DNA of 64,000 nucleotides from Armillaria gallica (GCA_037576215.1 JBANDB010000002.1:4526001-4590000), one strand, 5' to 3'. Shown: positions 47,593-57,299, counted from the first letter of the stretch. The notes: a model not told the origin generated them from the sequence alone. Made by a program: numbers and translations.

Positions 47593-47842
47593 AGATTGAA
47601 TGTGGGCCACTAATCTGTTGGCGTTAATTATTAAGGGTCGTAAGGCGACAGTTCTATTCATATCGTGTATATAAAAGAAGCATTGATATCATTAAACAAT
47701 TTTCTCGACAGGGAGAAGATGTTGACTGCGAGAAGTTGACTGCGAGATGCATAGCGGCGGACGTAGAATAGGAAGAGTCGCAGCGTTGAGGGAGATCTTA
47801 CCGACAAACCTTCGAGTACGTAAAGCTCGCTGATCTTGAACT

Positions 47843-48219
47843 GGAAGCTGGCTCGAAAAGGTGATTCAGTAGCCTTTTGAACTACTACTTACTTGGTTGC
47901 TATCCCTCCCGGTGTCAAGACACTGCGCAGCATTTCGACTCTAAAATGCTAGCTCCGCTCATGCCACACGAAAATTCCACACGGCGTAGTTTTGATAAGC
48001 GTGAGCAAGCTTTCTATGGCGGCGATCCACGAACACCGAAATTTCATGTTTCTATGTTTGAGCGGAGAATTAAACGCGAACGTCGAACTAAACCTTGAGC
48101 AAAGTCTTCATGGACCCACTTATTGACAACAGCAACGCCCACCCTTACAGCTACCTCCTTCCTCAGCTCAACCCCAGTGCAGCTCATGATCCTACACTCC
48201 ATGGCTCATCAATCCTTTG
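47843..48219 (+). repeat. Tandem repeat unit A
   Basis: First of three copies of a non-coding unit of about 0.33-0.38 kb. It begins GGAAGCTGGCTCG and includes ACTTGGTTGCTA, GTCAAGACACTGCGC, AAGCTTTCTATGGCGGCGAT, CGCGAACGTCGAACT, and a 3' block starting GTCTTCATGGACCCACTTAT and ending ATGGCTCATCAATCCTT. The same landmarks recur in the same order in the next copies. Confidence 0.75.
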
Positions 48220-48420
48220 GAAGCTGGCTCGGTAAGGTGATTAGGTAGCTACTTGGTTGCTACCTCTCTCGATGTCAAGAAACTGCGCGGCATCTCCACA
48301 CAAAAGTTTCACATGGCGTACTTCTGTTCACAAGCTTTTTACGGCGGCGATCAATGACACCGGAATCTCATATTTGTGCGCAGCAGTCATGCTTCCATGA
48401 TTGACGACAAGCGCGAACGT

Positions 48421-50687
48421 GGTTTTCCGTCCATTTCACTGGGTATCGGAGGCCCCAAAAGGAGAAAAAGAATAAAAAAAGAAAGATTTCGCGTGCCAAA
48501 TTGGGCGACCACCGACGATTGTTTGTTCGTATTATATTTAAAAGCCCACATCGATCACTATTCGTTCGCTTCTCTTTGCCACCTTCTACACACACTAGTT
48601 TGAGCTTGCAGTACAGTGCATTTTTCCCTTCCATCCACACCCCGACATCCATCAAGTCTCCCTCACTATCGGCGAGGCACAGTACATGCAGACTGATGCA
48701 GTGACACCACAAAATGTCATTACCTCCCGGGCAAACTTCCTCATCGTGGCAGCGTCGACAGCTGCGGATTTTACGACGTTTCCTCTCCTCTGTAGGCACA
48801 GTATGTCTTCTTTTTCTCTGTCTTTCCATGTCCATGTGCTGATGACTGCTGGAATTGTCATTTCCAACAATTATGGACAGGGAATCCGATCCAGGCTCAC
48901 CAAGTGGCTGATTTTGGGCCGGTTCGATATGGGATGCTGGAATTGGGTGAGGAGGGCTCGTAGGAAGCTCGTCAAATATAGCAGGTTTAGGTGCAGGGGA
49001 CAGAGTCAATCAAGGTAGGCCGCCGCTTGTAGGATTGGGGAATATCAATGTATCAGTAAATTAGGAAGAATGTGATGCAGCGGGAGCCATTGAAATCGAT
49101 GAATTCATAGGTAGTAACTGTTCTGATCCTATTTCAACCACGCCTTGACTTGGATGAACAAATGATACATCTCCGGCCAAAAAATCTGGGAACGGAAAAT
49201 CTGCAGCTACGAATACTTTGCCGCTGCAATGTACTTCTTCAAGCCCATCGGAGACCAAGTCTTTCGTTGCTCCAATATTGTTTGCTTTCTCCCATGATTT
49301 TGAATATGTAGCCAGGACCTCTGGTGAGACATAGACACACTCGGTTCCATCTGCTGTCCAGTTCCATTCTTGAGCAAATGTTTCATAGTCAACTTTGCCT
49401 TTGCCTTTACAGAGAAAACACATATCTGAGCAAAGAAGTAGCGGCGGGCTTCTTGAGTGGTTGGAACAACTGTAGTCTGTAGCAAAGTACTGTTACAGCC
49501 AGTCTTGCATATATTTAGGCTTATCGAACCACACTAGTGAAAAACATCTCAATTTTTTTCTGAGGAAACTTCGAAGGCGCGACATACCTCTAGATTCGTC
49601 ATTTGCATTATGGCATTGTGTCGCTGGCTCGTCCCCAGGATTGCGACGGATGCGTGGGGTCTCAGCTTCATCTTGGGAGTCCTTGTCTTCGTCCTCATCA
49701 CTCACTGCATCAGTGAGGGGTCCTGCAAGTGGATTCAAGAATGATTCTGTAGGAGAATATAATTATCCTATGTTGCAACGAAAAAGAATGGTTCGTACGG
49801 CTAAGTGGATGATTCGTAGCCTCCTGTAGGTCTACAAGACATTTCTTGTTTGCCTCTGCTTCTGATTTCAATCGCTTGAGCTCTGCACTAAAAGGCAGCC
49901 AGAAAATCAGGAAAAAGTCCGACATTCAAAGGAGGATCAACTTACTGGCTATGGCATCACTTTCAGCCTTACCTAGACTCTTAAAAAAACACCTCCAAGT
50001 ACTCCTCATCATCAGATTCATATTCGTCGTCGACATCCGAGTCTATAGATGTCACATACAGTGAGTAGAATATCTGAACTCCGGAATGAGACATACTAAC
50101 CATCTTCCTCCTGGGATGGAATATCTCATGGCTTTGGTGGCCATCCTCGCCTTGGAGCGTTGTCTGGTCTTAGGCCATCATTCATACGGCTTGTATGTGC
50201 CATGCTGCAGGAGATAGAGCTTGAAATTTGAAAAACGCGAGCCATTTATGAAAAGAGTTTGTTTCAGTATGTGTACCTACATTATATCACAAAAAGAACA
50301 TACCAGACTAAGACAAATGTGTCACTACGATAGTAACAACTAAGTGACGCGACTAGGAACAGAATACGCGACGGGAGTAAAGAAAGAACGGTCGCGCAGG
50401 AAACTCGGGGTAATGGCAGATAACTATAGGGGCTGATGGCAGATAACTTTGGCGGGGAATTGCATCTTGAGTGAATAGCGTTATCCCCATCGCGTTTTGA
50501 GCCACAAATTTTTACCGCATGGTTTGTATGAATATATTCAATTTATATATACAAGGTTTATGAGGGTCAACGCAGAAACGACCTCGAAATAAATTGTTGA
50601 ACGCGTGGGGCCCACCTGCCCAGTATGGGCATGGCAGATAACTGGCAGATAACTGCCGTGGGAACCCAGTGGAACCGGCGGTAAACC
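48421..50687. mobile_element. 2,267-bp DNA transposon with TIRs and 7-bp TSD, apparently non-autonomous
   Basis: The left end reads GGTTTTCCGTCCATTTCACT, and the inverted right end reads GGTTTACCGCCGGTTCCACT; with the following GGGT they match at 19 of 24 positions. CGAACGT flanks both sides (48414-48420 and 50688-50694), and the interrupted sequence is recognisable as a repeat unit, giving an empty-site comparison with units A and D. Four copies of GGCAGATAACT lie in the right subterminal 275 bases (50415, 50438, 50633, 50644). No transposase is recognisable; the only coding-like content is a decayed zinc-motif ORF on the minus strand. The TSD would be 8 bp if one flanking base has mutated, so hAT-like or KDZ-like origin is possible but not shown. 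Confidence 0.8.
48650..50204 (-). pseudogene. Decayed transposon-borne gene with coiled coil and Cys zinc motifs
   Basis: Begins at ATG 50204 (MAHTSRMNDGLRPDNAPRR) but meets an in-frame TGA after WPPKP. The next exon (SDVDDEYESDDEEYLEV) has a T-run frame shift followed by KSLGKAESDAIAS. Further exons give ELKRLKSEAEANKKCLVDLQ (coiled coil), LTDAVSDEDEDKDSQDEAE, MCFLCKGKGKVDYETFAQEW, TECVYVSPEVLATYSKSWEK, and finally a basic, cysteine-rich end, RKRRHTVPTEERKRRKIRSC followed by RRCHDEEVCPGG. The CxxC...C pattern after a basic stretch resembles short DNA-binding zinc motifs seen in dispersed agaricomycete repeat genes. The 3' limit is approximate. The gene lies wholly inside the transposon. Confidence 0.5.
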
Positions 50688-50962
50688 CGAACGTCGATCT
50701 TAACCTTGAGTCTTCACGGACCTACTAATTAACAGCAGTAACGCCCACCCATACATCTACCTCCTTCCTCAGCTGAATCCCAGTACGGCTCATGATCCTA
50801 CACTCCATGCCTCATCAATCCTTCGTGATACCTAGCACGTACCCGAGAGTAACCCTTTCCGCGCAAGGCACTGTATTCTCACGAGATAGCACAACATTCA
50901 CCTTTCCACGCCTAAAGGATGGATGATATTGAGCTAGAGACCGGAGGAGACAGGAAGACCAC

Positions 50963-51226
50963 TGAGTTGCTTGGTTGGACTCAGTCGGGAGATGCCGAAT
51001 TCAACGTGTATACGTACTTTTTGTTCACAAGCTTTCTACAGCGGCGGTCAATGTCACCGATATCTCGTATTTGTGCACAGCACTCATGTTTCCATGATTG
51101 ACGACCAGCGCGAACGTCGAACTGAACCTTAAGCAAGGTCTTCACGGACCTACTTATTGATGACAGCAACGCCCACCCCTTTCTCAGCTTAACCCCAGTG
51201 CAGCTCATGATCCTGCTCTCCATGGC
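50963..51226 (+). repeat. Tandem repeat unit D (third copy)
   Basis: Contains GTTGCTTGGTTG, CACAAGCTTTCTACAGCGGC, TATTTGTGCACAGCACTCAT, GATTGACGACCAGCGCGAAC and the 3' block GTCTTCACGGACCTACTTAT ... GCAGCTCATGATCCTG. It is intact across the site where unit B carries the transposon, and so serves as an internal empty-site reference. A unique stretch of about 140 bp separates it from unit B. Confidence 0.7.
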
Positions 51227-51338
51227 TCGTTATGACTCGATCCTACTACGTCATCCCTTGGGTGCTGTTTCACAAACCTTCCAGACGATTCCCGGAATGA
51301 CTCCATAAAAGCCTACCCCACCGATCTACCCACCCACC

Positions 51339-53916
51339 ATGGCCTCTTCCAGCGCATTCAGCCAAACGCTACGATACATAACATCCATCAAACTCGTCGA
51401 GCTCGAACGACAGCGCGCAGCATGCACCCGATACGTCACCGACACCCTCGAGCTAGCCAAGGCTGCTGGGCCAGACCCGATTGCGCGCGTCGGGGTGCTC
51501 ATCGAGCGCATTGACGCGTGGACGGGACTCGGGAGCTTGGTCTCTCAGGGTATATCATTGGCTGACTACAAAGCGTGCGCCCCCCTTAATATTGATTCAA
51601 CGCACCTCTAACCCTAACCCGCAGGTACCTCCACCAGGCACGCTCAGATCCATCCATCACACCCACCCAAGTCTCCCACTGGGCCGACACCCTCGAGACT
51701 CAGCTGCACCAGGCCGTGACGCGATACGACTACGCAAAGCTCTTTGGCGACCTCCTCGGCGAATGGCTCCAGAGCGGGGACTCTCTCGCTGTCGCCGACG
51801 GGGTTCCCTCGTCCGAGCCTATGCGTCAGGAAAAGGCAGAACAACAGACCGCATCCAGGAACTCATATTCACCCAAAACACGTCGACACGCGTGCCATCG
51901 AGGAGTACCTCGATGAGCTGTTCTCGTCCCCGGACGCGTCTGCGGTATTGGAGAACCTGCGGAGGACGCTCAAGACGCATGGAGAGATGCTGTTGCGCCA
52001 GTCTGTCAATGTGGATGAGATGGAGGAACTCATAAAGTCACTCCTCGCGCGGGACTTGCTGTCACCAGAAAAGGCCGCAACGCTCAAAGGGTTCCTCGAT
52101 AATGCTGTGATTATCGAAGAAGTGACGAGCGTGCTGAATATGCAGCTGGCCAGGCTCGACAAGTGGGACTGGCCGGAGGAAGGTGTGGCTGTTGAGATGC
52201 GTAGGCACCTCAGTGGAAAGTACAGGCAAGTCTCAGTCTATCTATGTATTTGTTTAAAATAGCTGACCCTGTTGTAGAGCGTACATGGACAATGAAATTA
52301 TGCAAGCACTGTTGTTTCAGTACATCGGCATTCAATGGAGCATCACGTTCAAGCGCGCGTTTAAAGCCGTCGCCAAGTCGCGCGCATGGAAAACGGAAAC
52401 ACCTGTGCTTTCCCGAGCTCAGCTGAAGCGTCGAAACGAGCAGCTGGGGGAGGCTCTGGATGGAGTAGGCGGATGCCGACGAGGGGGACGAGGGGGCCCT
52501 CCTGTACAGTGTGCTGGCAGCCGGCACCTCCCTGTGAGCATCGAAGGCAAGCGACGGGCGCTCCAGCTTGGACAGTTTTTCATGACGCAGCTGCCAGACG
52601 AGATGGAGGGCGAGACGGCGTACGACGAGGAACCGAGGGCGGGGGAGAAACCGAATCAAGGGCTGAACGCGCAGCAGGTGCTGTTGAGGCTGGTGAGCAC
52701 AGAGGCGCATCTGAAAAAGACACTCAAGGGAAACTGCACGATCATGCGGGCAGACCTGGAGTGGTTTGGACCGTCGTTGCCGCACGACTCGATCCTGACA
52801 GTGTTCAAGTTTTTCGGCATGTCAGATACCTGGGTCGAGTTCTTCCGCAAGTGGCTGGCTGCCAAGCTGCGGTTTGGGTCTGACGGTGTACGGGTACGGT
52901 CTCGTGGGGTGCCCATTGCGCATTCGTTGTCAGTGCTATGTGGGGAGGCAGTTTTATTTGGGATGGACTTTGCGGTGAACCAGCGAGCCAAGGGGCTGTA
53001 CGTGTACAGGATCTACGACGACTTTTGGTACCTGAGTGACGACGGGGTGTTGTGCGCAGACGCGTGGCGGGAGATGAACAAGTACGCGTCGCTCGTCGGG
53101 ATTACGTTCAACATGAAAAAGACAGGCGGCGTCTGTGTCGGCGCAGAGCTGGAGCCGAGTCTGCCCAAGGGTCGTGTAGGCTGGGGTTTCCTTGTGTTTG
53201 AAGGCCGGTTCGTCGTGGACCAGGTATCGGTGGACGTGCACATCCAAGAGCTCCGCCGGCAGCTCGCCTCTGCCAAGTCTGTGTTTGGCTATGTCAACGC
53301 GCTGAACAAGTACCTCGAGTTCTTCCGCCGCAATTTTGCACAGCCCGCTCGCTGCTTTGGGCAAGAACACGCAGACGAAGTGGTGTCCACGTTTGCGCGT
53401 ATCCAGAGGGCGGTGTTTGCAGAGACAGACGGGTCTGTGGTGCGCAAGATCCAGGAGATGGTCGAGGCGCGGTTCGGAGTGAAGGATATCCCGGCGGGGT
53501 GGTGCTTCCTCCCGACGGCGGAGGGCGGGCTGGACGTGGTGAACCCGATTGTGCACGTGCTGACAGTGCGGGACAGTCTGGCGGGAGATCCATCGGGGGT
53601 GTTTGCGGAGCATATGAGACTGGATCGGGACGTGTATGAGGCTGCCAGGACGCGATGGAATGGCGAGGCCGAGTTTATGCCGTGGGAAGAGTACATCCTC
53701 GGCAGGGAGACGCGTCTGGGGTACTGGGCTGCGGCATGGGAAGTGCTCCAGGCGGTGGGCGTGTCCGAGAATAACGCAGTCGGGGAGTGGATCGTCGGTC
53801 TGTATTCGGATGAGATTATGCACCGCTTTGGGGACCTGAAGATTGTGGAGGGCACGCTCATACCCGTGGGAATGCTGAGCGCGTTTAGGAATGCAAAGGT
53901 CGCGTGGGATTCATGA
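51339..53916 (+). CDS. rvt: Cellular reverse transcriptase-like protein (fungal rvt type), with one apparent frame shift
   Basis: The start is ATG 51339. About 820 residues in three exons; the first intron starts after ADYKA, the second is a GC-AG intron (52226-52277). An N-terminal helical region (ELERQRAACTRYVTDTLELA; LDKWDWPEEGVAVEMRRHLS) precedes the RT core: motif A region IMRADLEWFGPSLPHDSILT, motif B RGVPIAHSLSVLCGEAVLFG, motif C YRIYDDFWYLSDD with the paired aspartates kept, motif D region YASLVGITFNMKKTGG, and a C-terminal thumb-like domain (IQELRRQLASAKSVFGYVN, EFFRRNFAQPARCFGQEH). No endonuclease, RNase H, integrase or LTR is present. This matches the single-copy, intron-bearing rvt class described in fungi, rotifers and bacteria. 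One frame change is needed near 51,875 (run of four A). Confidence 0.85.
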
Positions 53917-53970
53917 TGATGTCACAGGTATACGCAGTTGTGGCAGTGTACGTAGACTTTGTATAAATTC

Positions 53971-55445
53971 ATGTCATCCAACTACGAGCCTCTCCCCACT
54001 GAAGACGAAGGAGACGACGACAATCTAATCGCTCAAAAGGCCCAGCTCAAAAAGAAGAAACTGCAACGGGTCCTACTCGTACTCACCAGCATCTTTGTTG
54101 TAATCACCTGGTTTGCTTGGATTCGGACGCCTACAATGACAAAAGGCAAATACAGCGTTGGCTAGTACGTCGTTCTGACATCTTTGATGCCCGCCTAACC
54201 AAGTCCAGCTTCGTCAACTGGGGCATATATGCGCGCAAATACCCGCCCTCTGCCATTCCTACCTCTGACCTCACCCACCTCCTCTACGCCTTTGCCAACA
54301 TCTCCCCAGACACCGGCACTGTCTCCCTCTCCGACCAATGGGCCGACGAGCAGATCCACTACGAAGGCGACTCCTGGAACGACCCCGACGCAAACAAAAA
54401 GTCCGCCCTCACCACTCCCTTTTCTGCCCACTCCCTTTACTGCCCACTACTAATGCTTTTTCAGCCTCTACGGAAACTTCAAAGCCCTGCACCTCATCAA
54501 GAAACAAAACAGGCACCTCAAACTCCTCCTCAGCATCGGCGGCTGGACATACAGCCCCAGCATGCACCCCGTCGTCGTCGACCCAGCCAAGCGCGCCCAG
54601 TTCGTCCGGAGCAGCCTCCAGCTCCTCGAGGACTACGGTCTCGACGGGCTCGACGTCGACTACGAGTACCCCCAGAACGACGCCCAGGCCTCCGGGTACG
54701 TCCACCTCCTCCGCGAGCTCCGCGCAGCCCTCGACGCCCACGCCCAGGGCAGGCCGGGTACCGCTTCCTCCTCTCCATCGCTGCGCCCTGCGGCCAGGAC
54801 AACTACCGCAAGCTCCATATACGAGAGATGGACGCGTCCCTCGACCTATGGAACTTGATGGCCTATGATTTCGCGGGTTCCTGGGACTCGCATGCGGGCC
54901 ACCAGGCGAACCTGTACGGTCCGCCGATCAGTGCGTCCCAGGCCGTGGACTATTACCGGTCCAAGGGGTTCATCCCAGTAAGATCGTGCTCGGCATCCCG
55001 CTTTATGGAAGGTCGTTTATGGGCACCGAGGGGCCTGGCGCAAAGTACAGTGGGGTCGGCGAGGGCAGTTGGGAACGCGGTGTGTATGATTACCGTGCGC
55101 TGCCGTTACCCGGGAGCTACGTCATGCGGGATGAGCACAAAAAGGCGAGCTGGACGTATGACTATCAGACGCATGAGATGGTTAGTTTTGATTCGGAAGA
55201 GGTCGCTCAGTGGAAGGGTCAATATATCCGGCAGCAGGGCTTGGCGGGTGCAATGTACTGGGAACTTAGTGGTGATAAGAGTGGTGATGGCACTGAGAGG
55301 CGAAGGTGGTAAAGGCAAGGATGTCCAGCCTGGTAAAAGTCTGGTTGCTGTTGTCAAGCATGCGATGGGTGGTCTTGAGATGAACGAGTACAATTGGTTG
55401 CAGTATAATCGTAGCAAGTTTCCGAATATGAGGAACGGCATGTAG
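53971..55445 (+). pseudogene. Membrane-anchored GH18 chitinase gene, frame-disrupted
   Basis: The start is ATG 53971. The N-terminus has no signal peptide but a basic stretch and a membrane helix (KKKKLQRVLLVLTSIFVVI), giving a type II anchor. Two normal introns join YSVGYFVNWGIYARKYPP, LTHLLYAFANISPDTG, KNLYGNFKALHLIKKQN, LLLSIGGWTYSPSMHPVV and the catalytic DGLDVDYEYP (DxxDxDxE intact). Then LSIAAPCGQDNYRKL, LWNLMAYDFAGSWDSHAG, IVLGIPLYGRSFMGT and GLAGAMYWELSGDKSGD follow in changing frames. Three frame breaks are seen without introns: near 54,760, 54,981 and 55,285. The protein would otherwise be a complete GH18 of about 430 residues that hydrolyses chitin at the cell surface. Base errors in the assembly are an alternative to real decay. 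Confidence 0.7.
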
Positions 55446-55461
55446 TATAAACACGCATAAT

Positions 55462-56106
55462 CTACTCGTCTGGTACCTCGAGCTCACCCTCGTTGATGGC
55501 GTCAATGACATCGTGAGGGGGCTTGCCGTCCACTGTGCACCCCACTGACTGGGCAGTTCCCAAATCTCTTTTCACACACCCCGACAGCTCCTTGGCGAGA
55601 GATTTCGACTTCATCGTCCGTGCAATATCAACAATCTCGTCAAATGGTATGTTGCCTGAGTGCTTGATGTTTTTCTCCTTCTTTCGGTCACGGGGTGGCT
55701 CTACACAGCGGTGAGCACGAGGTGGTGAATACGGAGCGAGACGTACCCTTGAGAGCCTTGATGACGAGGGAAGAGGCAGATGGAACGACGGAGACGGCGG
55801 CTTGCCGATTTTGGATGGTGAGTTGGACGGTTACACGGAGACCCTTCCATGCGCCCGTCGCTTTGGCGATATCTTCGCCGACCTTTTTCGGTGACTAGAA
55901 ACAGAGTCAGTGGGATTCATACAAGTGTAGACTGTACGCACTAGACCCAGAGGACCGATTTTTGGTGCAAGAGCAGACGAAGCACCGACTTCACCACCCG
56001 TCGCCCGGAGGTAGATGATCTTGACTTCACTAGGGTCCTACAACACCGACGTCAGCAAGCCAGCACCAACCAAAGCATACGAGCTACACACGAATTTGGG
56101 AGCCAT
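55462..56106 (-). CDS. RPL12: 60S ribosomal protein uL11 (RPL12)
   Basis: The 15-base first coding exon (MAPKF, ATG at 56106) is followed by [91 protein letters not shown], and [20 protein letters not shown]. It ends with EGELEVPDE at 55462. About 165 residues, normal for the family. uL11 forms the base of the ribosomal stalk and the GTPase-associated centre. Three introns in phase. Its start lies 150 bp from the divergent cyclin gene. Confidence 0.95.
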
Positions 56107-56250
56107 AGGTCACTGCTTGAAATACTTAGCATCGACGCCATACCCCGGCATCGTCCCACCCAAAAAATAAAGTTCAATCTCCGCTTAGGAACTGTACAGC
56201 TACTCCCCGCACGACGGGCCGCGGGCCGGTTCCGCAAGGTTAAATCGACG

Positions 56251-56262
56251 ATGGGTCGATGA
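56251..56262 (+). promoter_or_regulatory. Three-codon uORF overlapping the cyclin start codon
   Basis: ATGGGTCGATGA encodes M-G-R-stop. Its TGA (56260-56262) overlaps the main ATG (56259-56261) by two bases in the ATGA arrangement. If the transcript starts upstream, ribosomes would have to leak past the first ATG or terminate and reinitiate on the spot, so the uORF could tune cyclin synthesis. The transcript start is not known. Confidence 0.5.
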
Positions 56263-57009
56263 AAGTCGAGCTTCCCGCTGCGTTTGAAGATGCGCCCATC
56301 AGCGACCTCGTCGTGCTCATAGGTAAGCCCGCCCCCTCCTCCCTTCCCTCCCCTACTAATCCCACTTGGAAGCCGACATGCTCGACCGGCTGATGTCCCA
56401 CAACGATCGCATCGCCCTGAGCCCGCAAGCCCTCACGCGTTTCCACTCCCGCTCCGCCCCCGCCATCTCCGTCGTCGACTACCTCCGGCGCATCACCCGC
56501 TTCATCAACGTCGAGCGCTCCTGCCTCCTCGTCTCCCTCTTCTACATCGACGCCATCTGCGCGCGCCACCCCCTCTTCACCCTCTCCTCCCTCACCTGCC
56601 ATCGCTTCCTCATCACCGCCATCGCCGTCGCCAGCAAGTGCCTCTGCGATACCTTTTGCACGAACGCGCTCTATGCCAAGGTTGGGGGCATCAGCGTGAC
56701 GGAGCTGAATATCCTTGAGAGGGAGTTTTTGCAGATGATCGATTGGAGATTGATGGTGCGCTGCTTCGTTGTTTTGCGGATCTTTGCTGATGGGTGATGC
56801 AGTGCACGCGAGAGATCCTTTCAGAGTATTACACGAACCTCGTCAGGACCAACGCTTCGGGAAAGTACGCTATCGCTGACGATGACGATGACTCCTCCCC
56901 CATGGCCGTCCAGCCCCTCAAACCAGCTGTACCCCCGCAAGACATCGCACAACGTCCCACTATAGAGCAAAATATGGCTTTTGCGGCTCATCAGAGAGGC
57001 GAGGGGTAG
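56259..57009 (+). CDS. Pho80-like (PCL) cyclin
   Basis: Start at ATG 56259 (MKVELPAAFEDAPISDLVVL); an intron (GTAAGC...TTGGAAG) joins it to ADMLDRLMSHNDRIA. Cyclin box of the PHO80 class: VVDYLRRITRFINVERSCLL, YIDAICARHPLFTLSSLTCH, RFLITAIAVASKCLCDTFC, NALYAKVGGISVTELNILE and FLQMIDWRLM. A second intron leads to CTREILSEYYTNLVRTNASG and a short acidic/Pro tail ending at 57009. About 210 residues. Such cyclins pair with Pho85-type CDKs in nutrient, phosphate and glycogen control. Which branch (Pho80, Pcl6/7) cannot be decided by eye. Confidence 0.9.
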
Positions 57010-57149
57010 CTCTAGACACCCTAATTTATTCATTCATTTTAACAAACAAATGGTGTGTAAGAATATAAGGAGGGAATCCATGTTGTTGATTGAACGTTCT
57101 TCTTGCCTTTAGGAGGGCCGTAGTTGAATGGTGCGTATTTCATATTGTG

Positions 57150-57221
57150 ACGCCGATGGTGAAACGGTTATCATGCTTGCCTTCCAAGCAAGCGGTAGGG
57201 GTTCGACTCCCCTTCGGCGTA
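57150..57221 (+). tRNA. tRNA-Gly (anticodon UCC)
   Basis: A 72-nt cloverleaf without intron. The acceptor stem ACGCCGA pairs with TCGGCGT (discriminator A at 57221). Anticodon stem CTTGC/GCAAG encloses loop CTTCCAA with anticodon TCC, reading GGA codons. The T-arm AGGGG-TTCGACT-CCCCT is perfect, and a D-arm GGTGAAACGGTTATC is present. A and B box sequences (TGGTGAAACGG, GGTTCGACTCC) are recognisable. Confidence 0.92.
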
Positions 57222-57299
57222 GTCAGAATGGGTAATGGTTGGTTCCTTTTTCTGACTCGCCCTTGTAGGGGGATTAGATACTAGGCTACCGCATGAAAC

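Larger units (their letters stand above)
48220..50822 (+). repeat. Tandem repeat unit B, split by a DNA transposon
   Basis: The left half (48220-48420) starts GGAAGCTGGCTCGG and runs to GCGCGAACGT. The right half (50688-50822) resumes at CGAACGTCGATCTTAACC and runs to ATGCCTCATCAATCCTT. Joined across the insertion, the two halves give one full repeat unit parallel to units A and D. The 7 bases CGAACGT occur at both edges of the insertion. Confidence 0.8.

Noticed and set aside
50919..51101. Small plus-strand ORF inside repeat unit D
   Set aside because: It spans the repeat unit and its flank, and the same block in units A and B is not open in this frame.
52954..53823. Long minus-strand open frame (about 290 codons) opposite the RT gene
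   Set aside because: It mirrors a GC-rich coding exon in another frame, has His/Pro/Arg-biased composition, and the plus strand carries clear RT motifs.
54117..55445. Continuous 442-codon plus-strand frame through the chitinase gene
   Set aside because: Only parts of it are GH18 sequence; the intervening Arg/Pro-rich parts are the wrong frame of GC-rich chitinase exons.
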